Of a DNA stretch of 64,000 bases, positions 9,306 through 20,008 are shown piece by piece; position 1 is the stretch's first letter; every line of letters starts with the position of its first letter. The DNA is taken from positions 62,001 to 126,000 of the forward strand of contig NHNY01000011.1 in the NCBI GenBank assembly GCA_002786065.1. Reading direction: 5' to 3'. The DNA comes from Microcyclospora pomicola. Its lineage: Eukaryota; Ascomycota; Dothideomycetes; Capnodiales. The translations under genes and the position numbers were made by a program. The notes beneath the pieces are model-generated. The model saw only the letters and a list, made by a program, of their open reading frames with translations. It did not search any database and was not told the origin of the DNA.

Positions 9306-10895
9306 ATGTTGAGCGATGATGTGCTCCCTTTACTGGCCACGTACTGGCCCGTCACACTCAGCCTTGCCATCATCGTCTACTGCCTCCGTAACAAATATCA
9401 CCATGGACTGAATCGCTATCCTGGTCCGGCGCTGGCAGCATACACGAACTGGTGGCGCTTCGCGTCCGCCGCACGTCGCAATGCGGAGCAGACACAAATC
9501 GCTCTGCACCGACGACATGGCGATGTGGTGCGTCTAGGTCCTAACGTGCTGTCATTTGCGGATCCGCGAGCTCTGAAGATCATTTACGGCTTGAAGCAGG
9601 GGTTGACGAAGAGCGACTTCTACCCTGTGCAGCAAGCAGTGGCTAAGGGTGTGCGGTTGCAAAGCCTCTTCAGCACCAAAGACGAAGGCTATCATTCGCA
9701 GTACCGGCGATGTGTGAGCAATGCGTTTGCGATGAGCTCGCTCGTGGGTTATGAACCGCTGGTCGACAGTACAACAGACGCATTCCTCGAGCAAACACGG
9801 CAGCGGTACAGCGACACGGGTGCGACGTGTGACTTCGCCAGATGGCTGCAGTTCTTCGCGTTTGATGTCATTGGTGAGCTCACGTGGAGCACTCGACTGG
9901 GGTTTGTCGAGCGGGATGAGGACGTGGAGGGAATCGTGAAGTTTGTGGGTGATTTCCTGAGCTATGCTGGGCCAGTCGGGCAAATGCCGTGGCTGGATCT
10001 GATCTGGTCGAAGAACCCACTGCGATTGCAACTTCAGCGGTGGGGTTGGCTCAAGACTGAGTTTGCAGTGACACGGTTCGCCCTTAAGCAGGCGGCAGCA
10101 CGCAAGGGCGAGATGGAGAAGATCAGGCAGGACGGCATGGTCGACGAGCGTGGCGGGAAGAGTGTGGATATGTTGATGAAGTTCACGCAGGCGCAGCACG
10201 ACCATCCCGAATTCATGACCGATCGCCAAGTGCTGGCTTCGTGTACAAGCATGATCTTTGCCGGGTCCGAGACGACCGCCATCAGTCTTAGTTCAGTGTT
10301 CTATCATCTCGTCAAGCATCCGAAGGTCTACGAGAGGCTGATGGCGGAACTGGACGATGCTGCCGCGAACGGAACCATCCAGGCACGAGAGAATAACAAG
10401 GTCAGCTGGGCGGAAAGCCAGAAACTTCCATACCTGGACGCGGTCATCCAGGAGTCCTTCCGCTTGCACCCTGCTGCCGGTCTCATTCTCGAGCGCGTCG
10501 TGCCCGTGCAAGGGCTCGACGTGCTTGGAACCTTTGTTCCCGGCGGCACCATCATCGGCTGCAACCCATGGGTCCTGCACCGCCGGGCCCAAGTCTTCGG
10601 CGCGAACGTCGATGCTTTCCGACCAGAGCGATGGCTGGAGGCGGAGCCCGAGCAGCTGCGGGAGATGAAGGCGAGCATGTTTCAGTTTGGTGCTGGAGCG
10701 CGGACGTGCATCGGCAAGAACATCAGCCTGCTTGAGATGTACAAGCTGGTGCCATCGTTTCTGCGCAACTTTGAGATCGAGCTGGAGACGCCGGGCTCGT
10801 CGTGGAAGACGTACAATGCGTGGTTCGTGCGGCAGTTGGGCTTCCACACGCGCTTTCGACGCAGACAGGTGTCCGGGATGCCGCGGACGTCGTGA
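9306..10895 (+). CDS. Cytochrome P450 monooxygenase, pisatin-demethylase-like
   Basis: A complete intronless P450 of 529 residues. It has an N-terminal membrane anchor (about residues 7-28), then the proline hinge RYPGPALAA. The I-helix oxygen-binding motif AGSETT is at 319-324, the ExxR motif E383-SF-R386 lies in the K helix, RPERW follows, and the haem-binding loop FQFGAGARTCIG has Cys468 as the thiolate ligand. All key elements are intact, so an active endoplasmic-reticulum-anchored enzyme using a P450 reductase is expected. The sequence around YRRCVSNAFAMSSLVGYEP and the C-terminal pattern resemble the CYP57-like pisatin demethylase relatives that are numerous in plant-associated ascomycetes. 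The substrate cannot be told from sequence. Neighbours are housekeeping genes (dynactin p62, superoxide dismutase), so there is no sign of a biosynthetic cluster. Lack of introns is unusual for a fungal P450. Confidence 0.93.
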   Translation: MLSDDVLPLLATYWPVTLSLAIIVYCLRNKYHHGLNRYPGPALAAYTNWWRFASAARRNAEQTQIALHRRHGDVVRLGPNVLSFADPRALKIIYGLKQGLTKSDFYPVQQAVAKGVRLQSLFSTKDEGYHSQYRRCVSNAFAMSSLVGYEPLVDSTTDAFLEQTRQRYSDTGATCDFARWLQFFAFDVIGELTWSTRLGFVERDEDVEGIVKFVGDFLSYAGPVGQMPWLDLIWSKNPLRLQLQRWGWLKTEFAVTRFALKQAAARKGEMEKIRQDGMVDERGGKSVDMLMKFTQAQHDHPEFMTDRQVLASCTSMIFAGSETTAISLSSVFYHLVKHPKVYERLMAELDDAAANGTIQARENNKVSWAESQKLPYLDAVIQESFRLHPAAGLILERVVPVQGLDVLGTFVPGGTIIGCNPWVLHRRAQVFGANVDAFRPERWLEAEPEQLREMKASMFQFGAGARTCIGKNISLLEMYKLVPSFLRNFEIELETPGSSWKTYNAWFVRQLGFHTRFRRRQVSGMPRTS

Positions 10896-12150
10896 TGATC
10901 CAGCAGAGTATTATGATGACCTTGACGACTTTTCATATGAATGTAATGTTCGGTCTATAGGTACTTTTACGAGACATGAGGTCATCCTATCGAGACATAC
11001 TCAGTATTCTACAACTACGTCTTATGTTTGACATGCTCAAGTTCAACCTCGAGTTTAGTTTCCGAATCTTTCGGAAGGACCGAATGATTGGGCGTTTCTG
11101 TAGGAGATGCCTGATCGTGCTTCTGCCGACTTTTATCAATCAACCTTCGCCCCCTTCGTCCTCCCCGTCGTCAGCAACGGAATCTACGCCGATGCTTACG
11201 ACATCCAAGAATCCCACGACGTTACATAACCTTAAGGTACTGCTTGCTACATCATCCTCGTGATACCTTTCGAACTCCCATCATTCCTGCTCTCTCGTGC
11301 ATCTCCAGCACCAACCAAAGAGCAAAGTAAGTGAATTTCTTGCTGAGATGTCGTTCGTTGTGGTCTCTCGAGGCGGGATGTGAAGCAGGGTGACTTATCC
11401 ACCTCACTTTGAAACCCTGCTACGAGGGCATGATTGGAAGGTAGACTCCAACACTCCATCCACATGTACCATGAACCAGCTTTTGCTGCTCGATACTATA
11501 ATCATGACAATCACGAACGAACCTCGCGACATTGATATCGATATCGCGCCATCGACCCGCCACGAACACGAACCTCATGCTGACATTTCACGTGACAGCA
11601 GTAGCTCTAGCTCTCGACTCCCTGCAGGAAACTCGCTCAAACCCGCACATTGATGTTCACCTTGATGGGCGTCTAAGGCGACGGACGACGATATCGGCCT
11701 TTGTGATCAGGATAACGGATTCGAGTGTACTCAAGTGAGGGGCCGGTCTGTTGGTCCCAAAAGGAAGAAGAAGTGAAAGCTCGGTTAGAATGCAGTGGGC
11801 CAACTTGAGCATCGCGGGCCTTCAGCTGGGTCAGGTCGGGAATTGGATGGGGTCGTTGCAGCAGAGGTAGGTACACTTCATTACCTTCGTGTCAGGTGTC
11901 TAAGCATCGATATACATTCGGTGGACGCTTGACGCCCGCCGAGGACGATGTCGTATAGAGCCATGATATGTAACATCTCCAGCTCCGCCCTCGCCGTAAT
12001 CAGCCTCGCCCTACCTACGCGGATATATCCACTACCCACCTACCCACCTTGCTTAGCAATCCCTGCACTTCTTTCACCTACGTCCAGCTGATCGTTCCTC
12101 CCAGCTTCCTCTCCACTTCCAACACCACCATCATCTCGTCCACCGCCAAC
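10896..12150. promoter_or_regulatory. Intergenic region and SOD promoter
   Basis: No gene is supported between the P450 and superoxide dismutase. The last 150 bases are rich in CCTACC/CACC and then pyrimidines, as in leaders of strongly expressed fungal genes. A TATA-like GGATATATCC lies near 12020. An ATG at 12049 is in frame with the SOD start and would add 34 residues. Confidence 0.5.
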
Positions 12151-12783
12151 ATGTCTTACACCCTCCCGCAACTCGGCTATGCCTACGACGCACTCGAGCC
12201 GCACTTCGACGCGCAGACGATGGAGATCCACCACTCCAAGCACCACCAGACGTACGTCAACAACCTCAACGGCGCCATCACCGCACACGGCGACCTCGCC
12301 ACCCTTGCCGTCGACGACCTCATCACCAAGCTCGACGTCATCCCAGCCGACCAGCGCACCTTTATCCGCAACAACGCCGGCGGCCACTTCAACCACTCCT
12401 TCTTCTGGAAGAACCTCAAGACCGGCACCACGCTCGGCAGGGCACTGAAGTCCGCCATCGAGACGTCCTTCGGCAGCGTCGATGCCTTCCAGACCCAGTT
12501 CGAGACCGCGGCCGCCAAAGTCTTCGGGTCCGGCTGGGCCTGGCTCGTCAAAGACCCGGCGTCGGGTGCGCTCAAGATCGTCACCACCGGCAACCAGGAC
12601 AGTCCGCTGATGGCGGCGAGTGTGGTCGGTGCGGCGGCTACGGGCTTCCCGATCATCGGCCTCGATGTTTGGGAGCACGCGTACTACCTCAAGTTCCAGA
12701 ACCGACGGCCCGACTACATCAAGGCGTTCTGGAGTGTCGTCGACTGGGACGAGGCGGCCAAGCGGTTCGAGCAGACGTCGTGA
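12151..12783 (+). CDS. SOD2: Manganese superoxide dismutase, cytosolic type
   Basis: Intronless, 210 residues from the ATG at 12151, which has a good fungal context (CCAACATG) and gives the normal MnSOD start [17 protein letters not shown]. Metal ligands are all visible by comparison with human SOD2: a His in [14 protein letters not shown], a His in [10 protein letters not shown], and Asp and His in [15 protein letters not shown] carries the Gln that marks manganese over iron enzymes. It dismutates superoxide to peroxide and oxygen. No mitochondrial presequence is present at this start. Using the in-frame ATG at 12049 would add a stretch without Arg or Lys, which does not resemble a targeting peptide, so a cytosolic MnSOD is inferred. 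Such a cytosolic form beside a mitochondrial paralogue is known in several filamentous fungi. Confidence 0.92.
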   Translation: MSYTLPQLGYAYDALEPHFDAQTMEIHHSKHHQTYVNNLNGAITAHGDLATLAVDDLITKLDVIPADQRTFIRNNAGGHFNHSFFWKNLKTGTTLGRALKSAIETSFGSVDAFQTQFETAAAKVFGSGWAWLVKDPASGALKIVTTGNQDSPLMAASVVGAAATGFPIIGLDVWEHAYYLKFQNRRPDYIKAFWSVVDWDEAAKRFEQTS

Positions 12784-14449
12784 CTCGATGGTGGAAGGCG
12801 TGAGCGGCTGTGAAGTGACGGGGTGCTAGATTGAGCTTCCTGAAACCGCCATCTTGAGACATGCTCTTTAGAAGACAGGTAGTGGAGAATCGACCGCTAG
12901 ATGTTGATCGCGATTCACTGTCCAGATCGGCCATCAAGGCATTGATGTTGTTTGCTCCGAGTAGTGAGTACGGTACTGACGTTAAATCCAATACTCAAAC
13001 AAGACAAGAACGAATATTGCATAAAAGCTCTATTGCCAGATCATTGTACTATTTTCGTCGTCGCTGAACTTCGTCTACGCACACGAGGGTCTCTCATCGC
13101 TGAGGTAGATTGCGGTCGTTGTTACATGTTCTCGGTTCATGAGACAGGAGGGCCCAAGATGTATGGTGTCCAGGATTTCCGTTGCCCAAAGTGCATCATC
13201 ACACGTCGATAATGATAGAGGTGCAGTCGATGTATGGCCGCAATACATGTAGTCTATAGAGGCATTTGCACGTGAAGCGAACTCATCAAATGTTTCCGTC
13301 ATCGAGATGACGTAGTGGCCTCGTTGCCCTGCCAGCCACCACGCCCACTAACACGGCCTAGCTCTATTGACGTGTAAGCATTGCTCATGCGCGCCGCGGT
13401 TCTACCAGCATACAGTATACCATACAGTGGTGGAACGTGTAGCGGTGAGTCTGCGCATCCATACTCGCATGGCTCTAGCATTAGCTACATGAGATAGCTA
13501 GCAGTAGGAAGAGGGATCGATACGTGGTGGCTGTGAAGTGGTTGTCTCGTGCAGCAGCGTGAGCGACGCGCTTCCATTGGAGCGACTTTGATAGGCGGCC
13601 AGGGGCGAATAGGAGGAGGAAGGATTGGGCAGGACTGGCTATTCGCTGTAAAATTGGGGTGATGAGTCCACGGGGGCATTGTTTGGGTGTGGGAGGGACA
13701 TCCTCTCCATGCTCTTGTTGTGCTTTTTGTCCTTGGTCGTCTCTGGCTTCGTAGCTTGCAGGTCAACGAGCGCAGTGCTGTTTGATATCAACCTCGACGA
13801 CAAGAGTATCATCATCATCCTGTATATTCTATAGAACATTCGATCGGCTTAACGTTGCGGTACTAGGCGTGCAGCGCCGTGCCGTGTTCATCTGGAGCTC
13901 GAGTGCCGAAAGGATCCACCCGAGTCATCTGCGCCACGGCCTGTTGCTTCTACCCAGCCCTCCGACAAACGGATTCACCTCGATCACACACTTACCCTCA
14001 TAACACACCAACATTCACAGACACCTCGCCTCACATCGCCGGAACATAGCGCTCGAACACACTATATCGTTGCGCATTATCGATTGCTACCGCCATCTGA
14101 GACATCCAGCTTGGCGTCATTGTTTATCCTGTTGTCATGGGCGCTGAGCTCTCCATCAACCACCTTCGCACGACTCTCACCGCACAAACGATTATCGCGG
14201 ACCCCACTATCCAGCACAGGCGATCGAACGCAGAAGACACCTTCCAGAACAGCCGCGATTTGCGCCTATGCCTCAGCTAAACAACCGGCGACCTGCGTGT
14301 TATAATATCATATCCTCGCACGACCCTCGTCGGTAGCTAGGGGAGACAAGGCCTCCAGCGCGCACGCGCGTGCATTCGCGCCAACAGCCAACACCTCCTC
14401 GAGGTCCGGGCGGTCGGAGAAAATACGACGAGTGATAATACAATAAAAA
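12784..14449. other. Intergenic region
   Basis: About 1.7 kb between the SOD stop and the next ATG. Only short open frames are present and none shows a domain. The last 600 bases are C/T- and CA-rich and are likely promoter and leader of the gene at 14450. Confidence 0.5.
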
Positions 14450-16048
14450 ATGGAGCAAGGTGAACAGGCCCCGCCACCACCGCCTCCGCCGCCACCTCCA
14501 CATGGCAAGAAGTCTCAGATGCCCGATGGCGACTACAACATCTTCGTCGTCCCGCCGTACTCGATGGAAACGGGGTTCGTGTATTATAAGCTGCCCTCCA
14601 TGCAGGTGCCGCGCAACTCGTTCCTGCTGGGCTATGCGGCAGCGTTATTGACCGTGGGGGTGTGGAAGCTGGCGGTGCCGGTGGTCAAGGTTTGGCTGGC
14701 GACGGTCATGCAAAGTGGTGGGATCGGGGTGGTGTTGCTCGTTGCTGGGGTGGGTGTTGCTGGGTGGGCTTGGGGGAAGACACAGGCCGAGAAGAAGGAT
14801 GACTCGCAGTCGGATGGTGGTGCATCACATCAATATCAACAGCAACAGCAGCAACACCACCAACACCAACAATATCCTGGCGCACCACCTCCCAACTATG
14901 CGCCGCCACCACCGCCACCTCCTCCGCAGTCACATGGCCCTCCCCCATCACAACCCCCCCCTGGACCACAGGATGTGCCTCCACCTGAACCACCAAAACA
15001 AGAGCCACCAAAGTCCGAGCCACGATCACCCCCACGACCGAACCCCACCGCAACACAATGGGAGAAGGCGAGAGAGGAGACCAGACGGCGAGAAGAAGCG
15101 CGCAAGCGTGCTGAAGAATTGCAGAAGAAACGAGAGGCGGCGCAAAAGCTGAAAGAAGAAGCCGAGCGAGCTGCAAAGGCGAAAGCGGAAAAGGAAAAAT
15201 GGGAGCAAGCGCGAGCACGAGAAAAGGAGCAACGTGAGCGGGAAGCACGAGAGCGGATCACTCGAGAAAGACTGGCGCGAGAAAAGGAAGCGCGGGAGAA
15301 GGACGCACGAGAAAGGGAGGCACGAGAGCAGGAGGCTCGGGAACAAGCTGAACGAGAAAGGGCGGCCGCATCACCTCCCAAACCCCCTCCCAAGGCAACG
15401 TCGAGTAAATACGAAAAAGCGACGGCGCGTTCGTTTGCTGGGACGGAGGAAGCGCACTCCTACCGACCGTATGACTCGCCCCCGAAGAAAGCCACCTACA
15501 AATCCTCGGCCTCGTCTGTATCAGGAGTGAGTGAAAGTAGCTACGCTGCTAGTCATAGCACAGCTCGCACCACTCCACCGCCATCGATGCGCGGTCCTTA
15601 CTCCACCAACGACCCCGATAAGATCCAGATCAAAGCCGTCTACCTCTTCTCCGACTCGTTCCCCACGAAACCCTCGGCGCAGCTGATCGCCAATACCGGC
15701 TCCGTCACCGACGGCCTGATCCTACACATCAAGACCGAGGGCCTGTTCATCGACGACGACGTCCGCGGCGTCCCACAGCGCGAATGGGATGTCAAAGCGT
15801 GGACGCTGAAGCTCGTCGAGGACGGCGCGTGTCGCAACGCTCGTGGTGAGGCTCTTCATCTCCTGCGCGCGACAGTGCGCGATGCCGACAACAAGAAATA
15901 CTGCTTTGTCCTCGACGCCGCTGAAGGGTACAAAGTGGCGGTCGGGCTGGCGAAGTTGAAGAAGGGCAGTCAAGTCCGTTCGCTGCATACGGGCAGCATG
16001 AAGGACTCCGAGACGAAGACGCTGCTGGGACTGATGGGCTGGTCGTGA
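14450..16048 (+). CDS. Proline-rich, coiled-coil membrane protein with a conserved C-terminal domain
   Basis: Intronless, 532 residues, starting MEQGEQ followed by a run of ten prolines. After the short segment YNIFVVPPYSMETGFVYYKL come two hydrophobic segments at about 57-86 and 91-109. Next are a Gln/His-rich stretch, further Pro runs, and a highly charged helix (about 205-305) built on repeats such as EREAREREAREQEAREQ. A Ser-rich linker leads to a compact final domain (about 390-532) starting KIQIKAVYLFSDSFP and ending TLLGLMGWS. That domain alternates beta-like strings and has a final helix, so it could be PH-like; this is a guess. I do not recognise the family. A membrane tether carrying a long helical arm and a folded tail would suit a scaffold or contact-site role. 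The repeats in the helix come from codon repetition. Confidence 0.7.
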   Translation: MEQGEQAPPPPPPPPPPHGKKSQMPDGDYNIFVVPPYSMETGFVYYKLPSMQVPRNSFLLGYAAALLTVGVWKLAVPVVKVWLATVMQSGGIGVVLLVAGVGVAGWAWGKTQAEKKDDSQSDGGASHQYQQQQQQHHQHQQYPGAPPPNYAPPPPPPPPQSHGPPPSQPPPGPQDVPPPEPPKQEPPKSEPRSPPRPNPTATQWEKAREETRRREEARKRAEELQKKREAAQKLKEEAERAAKAKAEKEKWEQARAREKEQREREARERITRERLAREKEAREKDAREREAREQEAREQAERERAAASPPKPPPKATSSKYEKATARSFAGTEEAHSYRPYDSPPKKATYKSSASSVSGVSESSYAASHSTARTTPPPSMRGPYSTNDPDKIQIKAVYLFSDSFPTKPSAQLIANTGSVTDGLILHIKTEGLFIDDDVRGVPQREWDVKAWTLKLVEDGACRNARGEALHLLRATVRDADNKKYCFVLDAAEGYKVAVGLAKLKKGSQVRSLHTGSMKDSETKTLLGLMGWS

Positions 16049-17473
16049 GGTGTTGATGATTGATCGACGTGCCAGCACTTCCTCCTTACTCCAGCATCAT
16101 CGTCCACCATGATGAAGCCCCCGGGAACTGTGCAGAGGAAAAAAGATAGTATCAGACCTTACGAGTCTGGGAATCCCAAACCGGAAAACGAATTGCATGG
16201 CGCGGCGCATTTGAATGTGACATTCGGAACGGCAGGTCTTTCTACCACCAAAAAGGCGTCATGCATGGAAGCGCACGGTTCTGAGCTTTACCTCCCCCTC
16301 GTCTTCCGGATCCTGCTTTGCGACTTATATACCCCAAAGGTGCCACGATGCATCGAAAAGTATTGAGCACGTTTCTAAAATTGCATCAGCGTCCGGGGCA
16401 GTCATGAGACTCTTCGCGACATTTTCGCCTTGGGCATTCTGCACGTCTGGGAGAAAGGGGCACCGCGAAGGTATGGATATACACTGGATTCTGAACGGCT
16501 ACCGACGCGCGGGATAGATAAAATCCCATCCAACGGCTTCGGGCTTGGTAATGTGGAGATACGCGGTGCCGCCAGAAGGGGCAATGGGAAGAAGTGGATC
16601 ACGCCGATGCCAATGCCGATAACGACGTACGGAAACGCTGGACTGCAGAGGCCTAGGACCATAGCCACCAGGACTCCGCGATGAGATCGACGATGTTGGA
16701 AAACGAGAGAGAAGAGTCAAAAGACGGCGCGCAGCTCTGTACCCTGTCCTGGGCAGAAGCTGGAGTCGAAAGGAGCAGCAGAGCAGAGCAGAGTAACGAT
16801 TTGGTTGGATAGGAGTGAAGCTGGATAGGAGTGGAGATGTAGTAGTGCCGTGCAGCGTGTTGTTGTTGTTGTTGTCGTTGTTCATATACCCCCTTTTCAC
16901 CTTACCTTAGTCACCTTACTTTGATGTAGGTACTGGAAAACCGCAATTGATGACTTTTCACCTTTTTCGGAAGTTTTGATCTTCAGTTTTCATGTCGTCT
17001 TGACAGTATTTGGACGGGGAGCTTGTTCTGTTGAGTGGGCAAGCATGTGTAGGCATGTCATTATGAATTTGGTGCTTACGTTTGCGTTCGTGTCTGCGAG
17101 GTAGTGTCTTTCTGATCTCTGAGTCTCTAGAGCTGATCACTTGGCATCTAAACTCTAGGAATGGCGCGAGTACACGATATTGGCCGGAGTAAGAATGGAC
17201 GTGCTGATGAAAGATGGAGCTTTGTTCAAGGGATTATTTAATGTCGGGTATGGAGATGACATGATACCTATCTCCGCTGAACTACCGCATTGCTTAGTAT
17301 TTATCTCGTGTTGCTCGAATGAGAATGCATTAGCAACATTGAATATGTAATATGCAATGTGCAACATGTCACGTATGACGTTCCATTCCCAGGTACGTAC
17401 AAAGTCATACAACCATCAAGCATCAACCATCAGTCGTCATAAGATGCCCTCACACGCGGCCTACGAAATCACA
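16049..17473. other. Intergenic region
   Basis: About 1.4 kb between convergent genes. A minus-strand frame at 16402-16668 could encode 88 residues with one hydrophobic segment (FPYVVIGIGIGVIHFF), but nothing else supports it. A TTG-type microsatellite lies inside. Confidence 0.45.
16858..16881. repeat. TGT/TTG trinucleotide microsatellite
   Basis: About seven copies of a TGT unit with one interruption, in non-coding DNA. Confidence 0.8.
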
Positions 17474-19486
17474 TCACGCCAGCTTCTCGTCACTGCGCAT
17501 ACTCATCGGCCGTCCACTGCCCGAGCTCTGCAGACTGAGCGTGCTGAGACCGCGCTTATGCCGGCCGGCCGCGACATCCTCCTGCATGCCCTTCAGCGCC
17601 TCCGGTCCGCCCGCGAGCTTCCCCAGCCCCTGCGTCAGAAGCATGACTTCCGCCTGCAGGTCCTGCACCTGGGTGGCGAGCAGGACGTTCTCGCGGCGGA
17701 AGAGATCGGTCTGGCTGCGGAACTCGTCGCGCTCGCGGGTGACGCGCGACAGCGTGGAGGCGTCGTCCTTTTTGCGGCGCTTCTCCTCGGCCTTGCGCAG
17801 CTCGCGCTCGCGGCGTTTCTCGAGCTTCGCGAGCTCTTTGCGGTGCTTCTCTTCCGTCCGCTTCATCTCGCGGTCGAGCTTGTCCTGCGCCTTCTCGACG
17901 TCGGTCTGGTCCTTTTCCTTGGCCTTCTGCAGCTTGGCTTCCTCATCGGCGCGTTTGCGCGCCAGCTTGCGGTCGAGCGATTCGCGCTTCTGCACCAGCT
18001 TTAGCACTTCCTTTTCGTGCGAGTTCATGTCCTTTTTGTCCTTCATGTCGGAGCTGTTACTGGCGAGGCTGAGGGTGTCGAGGGAGTCGGAGGTGCGGGG
18101 TTCTAGTTCCTCGGTGCCAGTGGGTAGACGACGCAGTTCCTTTGCAGACCTGAATGAGTCGGCATCTGATGTGTCGTCCGATGTATCGGAGTCGTAATCG
18201 TCGTGCTTGTCCCCTGAGTAGAGATATTGGTTCACTTGGTTCGTGACCGCAGTCGGTGCAATGGCTTCCATCCCTGCGTGGAGTGTGTTGCCAATGCCTG
18301 ATAGTATGCCACCCTGCTTCTCCGTGCTCCCCGCTGGAGGTGCCGTTGTACTAGACTGTGTGCCTATTGCTGGTGCTTCGTCGGAAGGACCACCGTCCAC
18401 AGCACCGACCGCTTGCTGCTTCGAAGCTCCCTCTTGCTTGTCCATGTCAGCATCCGGCGCCGGGATCTCATCCATACCACACGCCCAATCAAAGAACTTC
18501 TTCAGATCGCCCAGCATCGCCTCGGGCGTGCCTCGATCCACCAAGAACCGTGGGATGCCACCACCGGGATCGCTCCGTGTGATCATGACCCATTCGACCG
18601 GATTGAGTTCCGCTTCTGGTGGCTCATCCTTAGAACCATTTTCACCTTTCGAGTCCGCCTTCATATCAGCCGCCCCTAAATCCCCCGACGACGCCTTCTT
18701 GTGGTGCAGCGGGATCTCTCGGATCATCTCCACCGACTCATACTGTCCCCGCACATACCCCGACCGCTCAGGAGCATCCGGGTGGTGCAGCGGTCGGGAC
18801 ACGATCATGAAATGTCTCGGGACGTGTGTACTTCCCCTCTCCGTCTGCGTGGCGCTCTTCTCGCTCAATGCATCGTCAGTCGTCATGACCGCCGCCAGGA
18901 ACTCTCGGGCCGTCGTGGGGCCGGGGAACTGCGCGCTCAGCTCGTACACCTCCAACAGACCCGTCCCCTCCACCTCCTGCCTCTCCAGCCGCCGGTCCGC
19001 CGCCAGGCCTCTGACCGCACCCGCGCCCGCTCCCCCCGTCACGGTCAGCGACTGGGGAAACTCCCGCCGCATCGCGCGCTTGAACTTGTCGAAGCCGATG
19101 CCCTCGTGCACACTCTTTCGCCCAAACCACGCCCCATGCCGGTCCTTGCCCGCCATCTTGTAGATTGAGCAGTTGAGTGGATTGTCCTTCGCTTTGATCG
19201 ACACGGGCTTGCCCCAGCCCTTTTGCAGCGCCTCATGCGACTCGTGCGCGGGGTAGGAGCGGGCATCGGAGGCGTGGATCTCGCTGGACGAGTGAGCGAG
19301 GTTGGCCTGATCGTAGTGCGGGGTGGAGGCTTCGAAGGAGGTGCCATCCGCGAGTGGAGGAAGGGAGTTGCAGATCAACTCGCCCGCGGTGAAGCTCTCA
19401 GAGAGGAAGCCGGCGAGGGAGTCCTGGGGCACGTCGCTCCACTCAAGGGGGCTGAGGGCTGTGAGAGCCTCGTGGAGTTCGGCCAT
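17474..19486 (-). CDS. DUF3074 (START-like) protein with C-terminal coiled coil
   Basis: Intronless, 670 residues, starting MAELHEALTALSPLEWSDVP. The N-terminal half carries the fungal DUF3074 domain, recognisable from WGKPVSIKAKDNPLNCSIYK, KDRHGAWFGRKSVHEGI and FDKFKRAMRREFP. It continues through LLEVYELSAQFPGPTTAREF, RHFMIVSRPLHHPDAPERSG and VMITRSDPGGGIPRFLVDRG. DUF3074 is predicted to be START-like, so lipid or another hydrophobic ligand could bind; no function is established. A Ser/Asp-rich linker follows. The last 200 residues form a long charged coiled coil (LVQKRESLDRKLARKRADEE onward), ending in a Ser-rich tail. One segment, GGAGAGAVRGLAADRRLER, looks like a family-specific insert. 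The layout of a ligand domain plus a dimerising arm suggests a peripheral membrane adaptor, which is inference. Confidence 0.85.
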   Translation of the reverse strand: MAELHEALTALSPLEWSDVPQDSLAGFLSESFTAGELICNSLPPLADGTSFEASTPHYDQANLAHSSSEIHASDARSYPAHESHEALQKGWGKPVSIKAKDNPLNCSIYKMAGKDRHGAWFGRKSVHEGIGFDKFKRAMRREFPQSLTVTGGAGAGAVRGLAADRRLERQEVEGTGLLEVYELSAQFPGPTTAREFLAAVMTTDDALSEKSATQTERGSTHVPRHFMIVSRPLHHPDAPERSGYVRGQYESVEMIREIPLHHKKASSGDLGAADMKADSKGENGSKDEPPEAELNPVEWVMITRSDPGGGIPRFLVDRGTPEAMLGDLKKFFDWACGMDEIPAPDADMDKQEGASKQQAVGAVDGGPSDEAPAIGTQSSTTAPPAGSTEKQGGILSGIGNTLHAGMEAIAPTAVTNQVNQYLYSGDKHDDYDSDTSDDTSDADSFRSAKELRRLPTGTEELEPRTSDSLDTLSLASNSSDMKDKKDMNSHEKEVLKLVQKRESLDRKLARKRADEEAKLQKAKEKDQTDVEKAQDKLDREMKRTEEKHRKELAKLEKRRERELRKAEEKRRKKDDASTLSRVTRERDEFRSQTDLFRRENVLLATQVQDLQAEVMLLTQGLGKLAGGPEALKGMQEDVAAGRHKRGLSTLSLQSSGSGRPMSMRSDEKLA

Positions 19487-20008
19487 GGTGGTGGAGAAGG
19501 TAGTAGGAGAAGCGAATGGCTTCGTCGCTCCAGGGATGTAAGGTCGGATGTCAGAGTCAATTCATTGACTTAGGTGACGCCCATATATCCCGAAGTGGAA
19601 GAGCGAGATGGACGGCAGCAGTGTCGCGACGTCATGGCATGAAGAGCGATTCACAGACAGGTCTATGTAACCAGATAGTAGCGGAACCGAATGTGGAACC
19701 CAGTTCTGAGAACGATGACCAAAGTCTACTTGGAAACAAGAGGTTGCAATGCCATGTTTCGGCGATTCTTCGTCGCGAACACTTGTATTGGTGACGTCTC
19801 AAGTCGGGCTGTCGATCATGGACCCCTCCCCTCGTCTACCGCTGGCATTCTAGCCCTTCCCCCCAGTATCGATTAGGCTCCATCAACAAAGAATCGAATG
19901 TCACGAATATAACGTGGAAAGGTAGGTAAGGTAGACAATAAGTTGTTGGTTTTATCAACGAGGCATCTAGCTATTCCTCTTGGATCTGCTCTCCAAAATA
20001 TGAGACGT
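19487..20008. other. Intergenic region
   Basis: This is the promoter side of the DUF3074 gene and the 3' flank of the esterase gene. A GGTAGGTAAGGTAG run lies near 19921. No gene is seen. Confidence 0.55.

Noticed and set aside
12040-12678. 212-codon minus-strand open frame opposite SOD
   Set aside because: It is a Gly/Val/Asp-rich shadow caused by C/G at third codon positions of SOD.
6306-12783. Secondary-metabolite gene cluster around the P450
   Set aside because: The neighbours are dynactin p62 and superoxide dismutase; no synthase, transporter or pathway regulator is adjacent.
16402-16668. Possible 88-residue small membrane protein on the minus strand
   Set aside because: One hydrophobic segment alone is weak evidence; there is no cysteine pattern, family or splice support.
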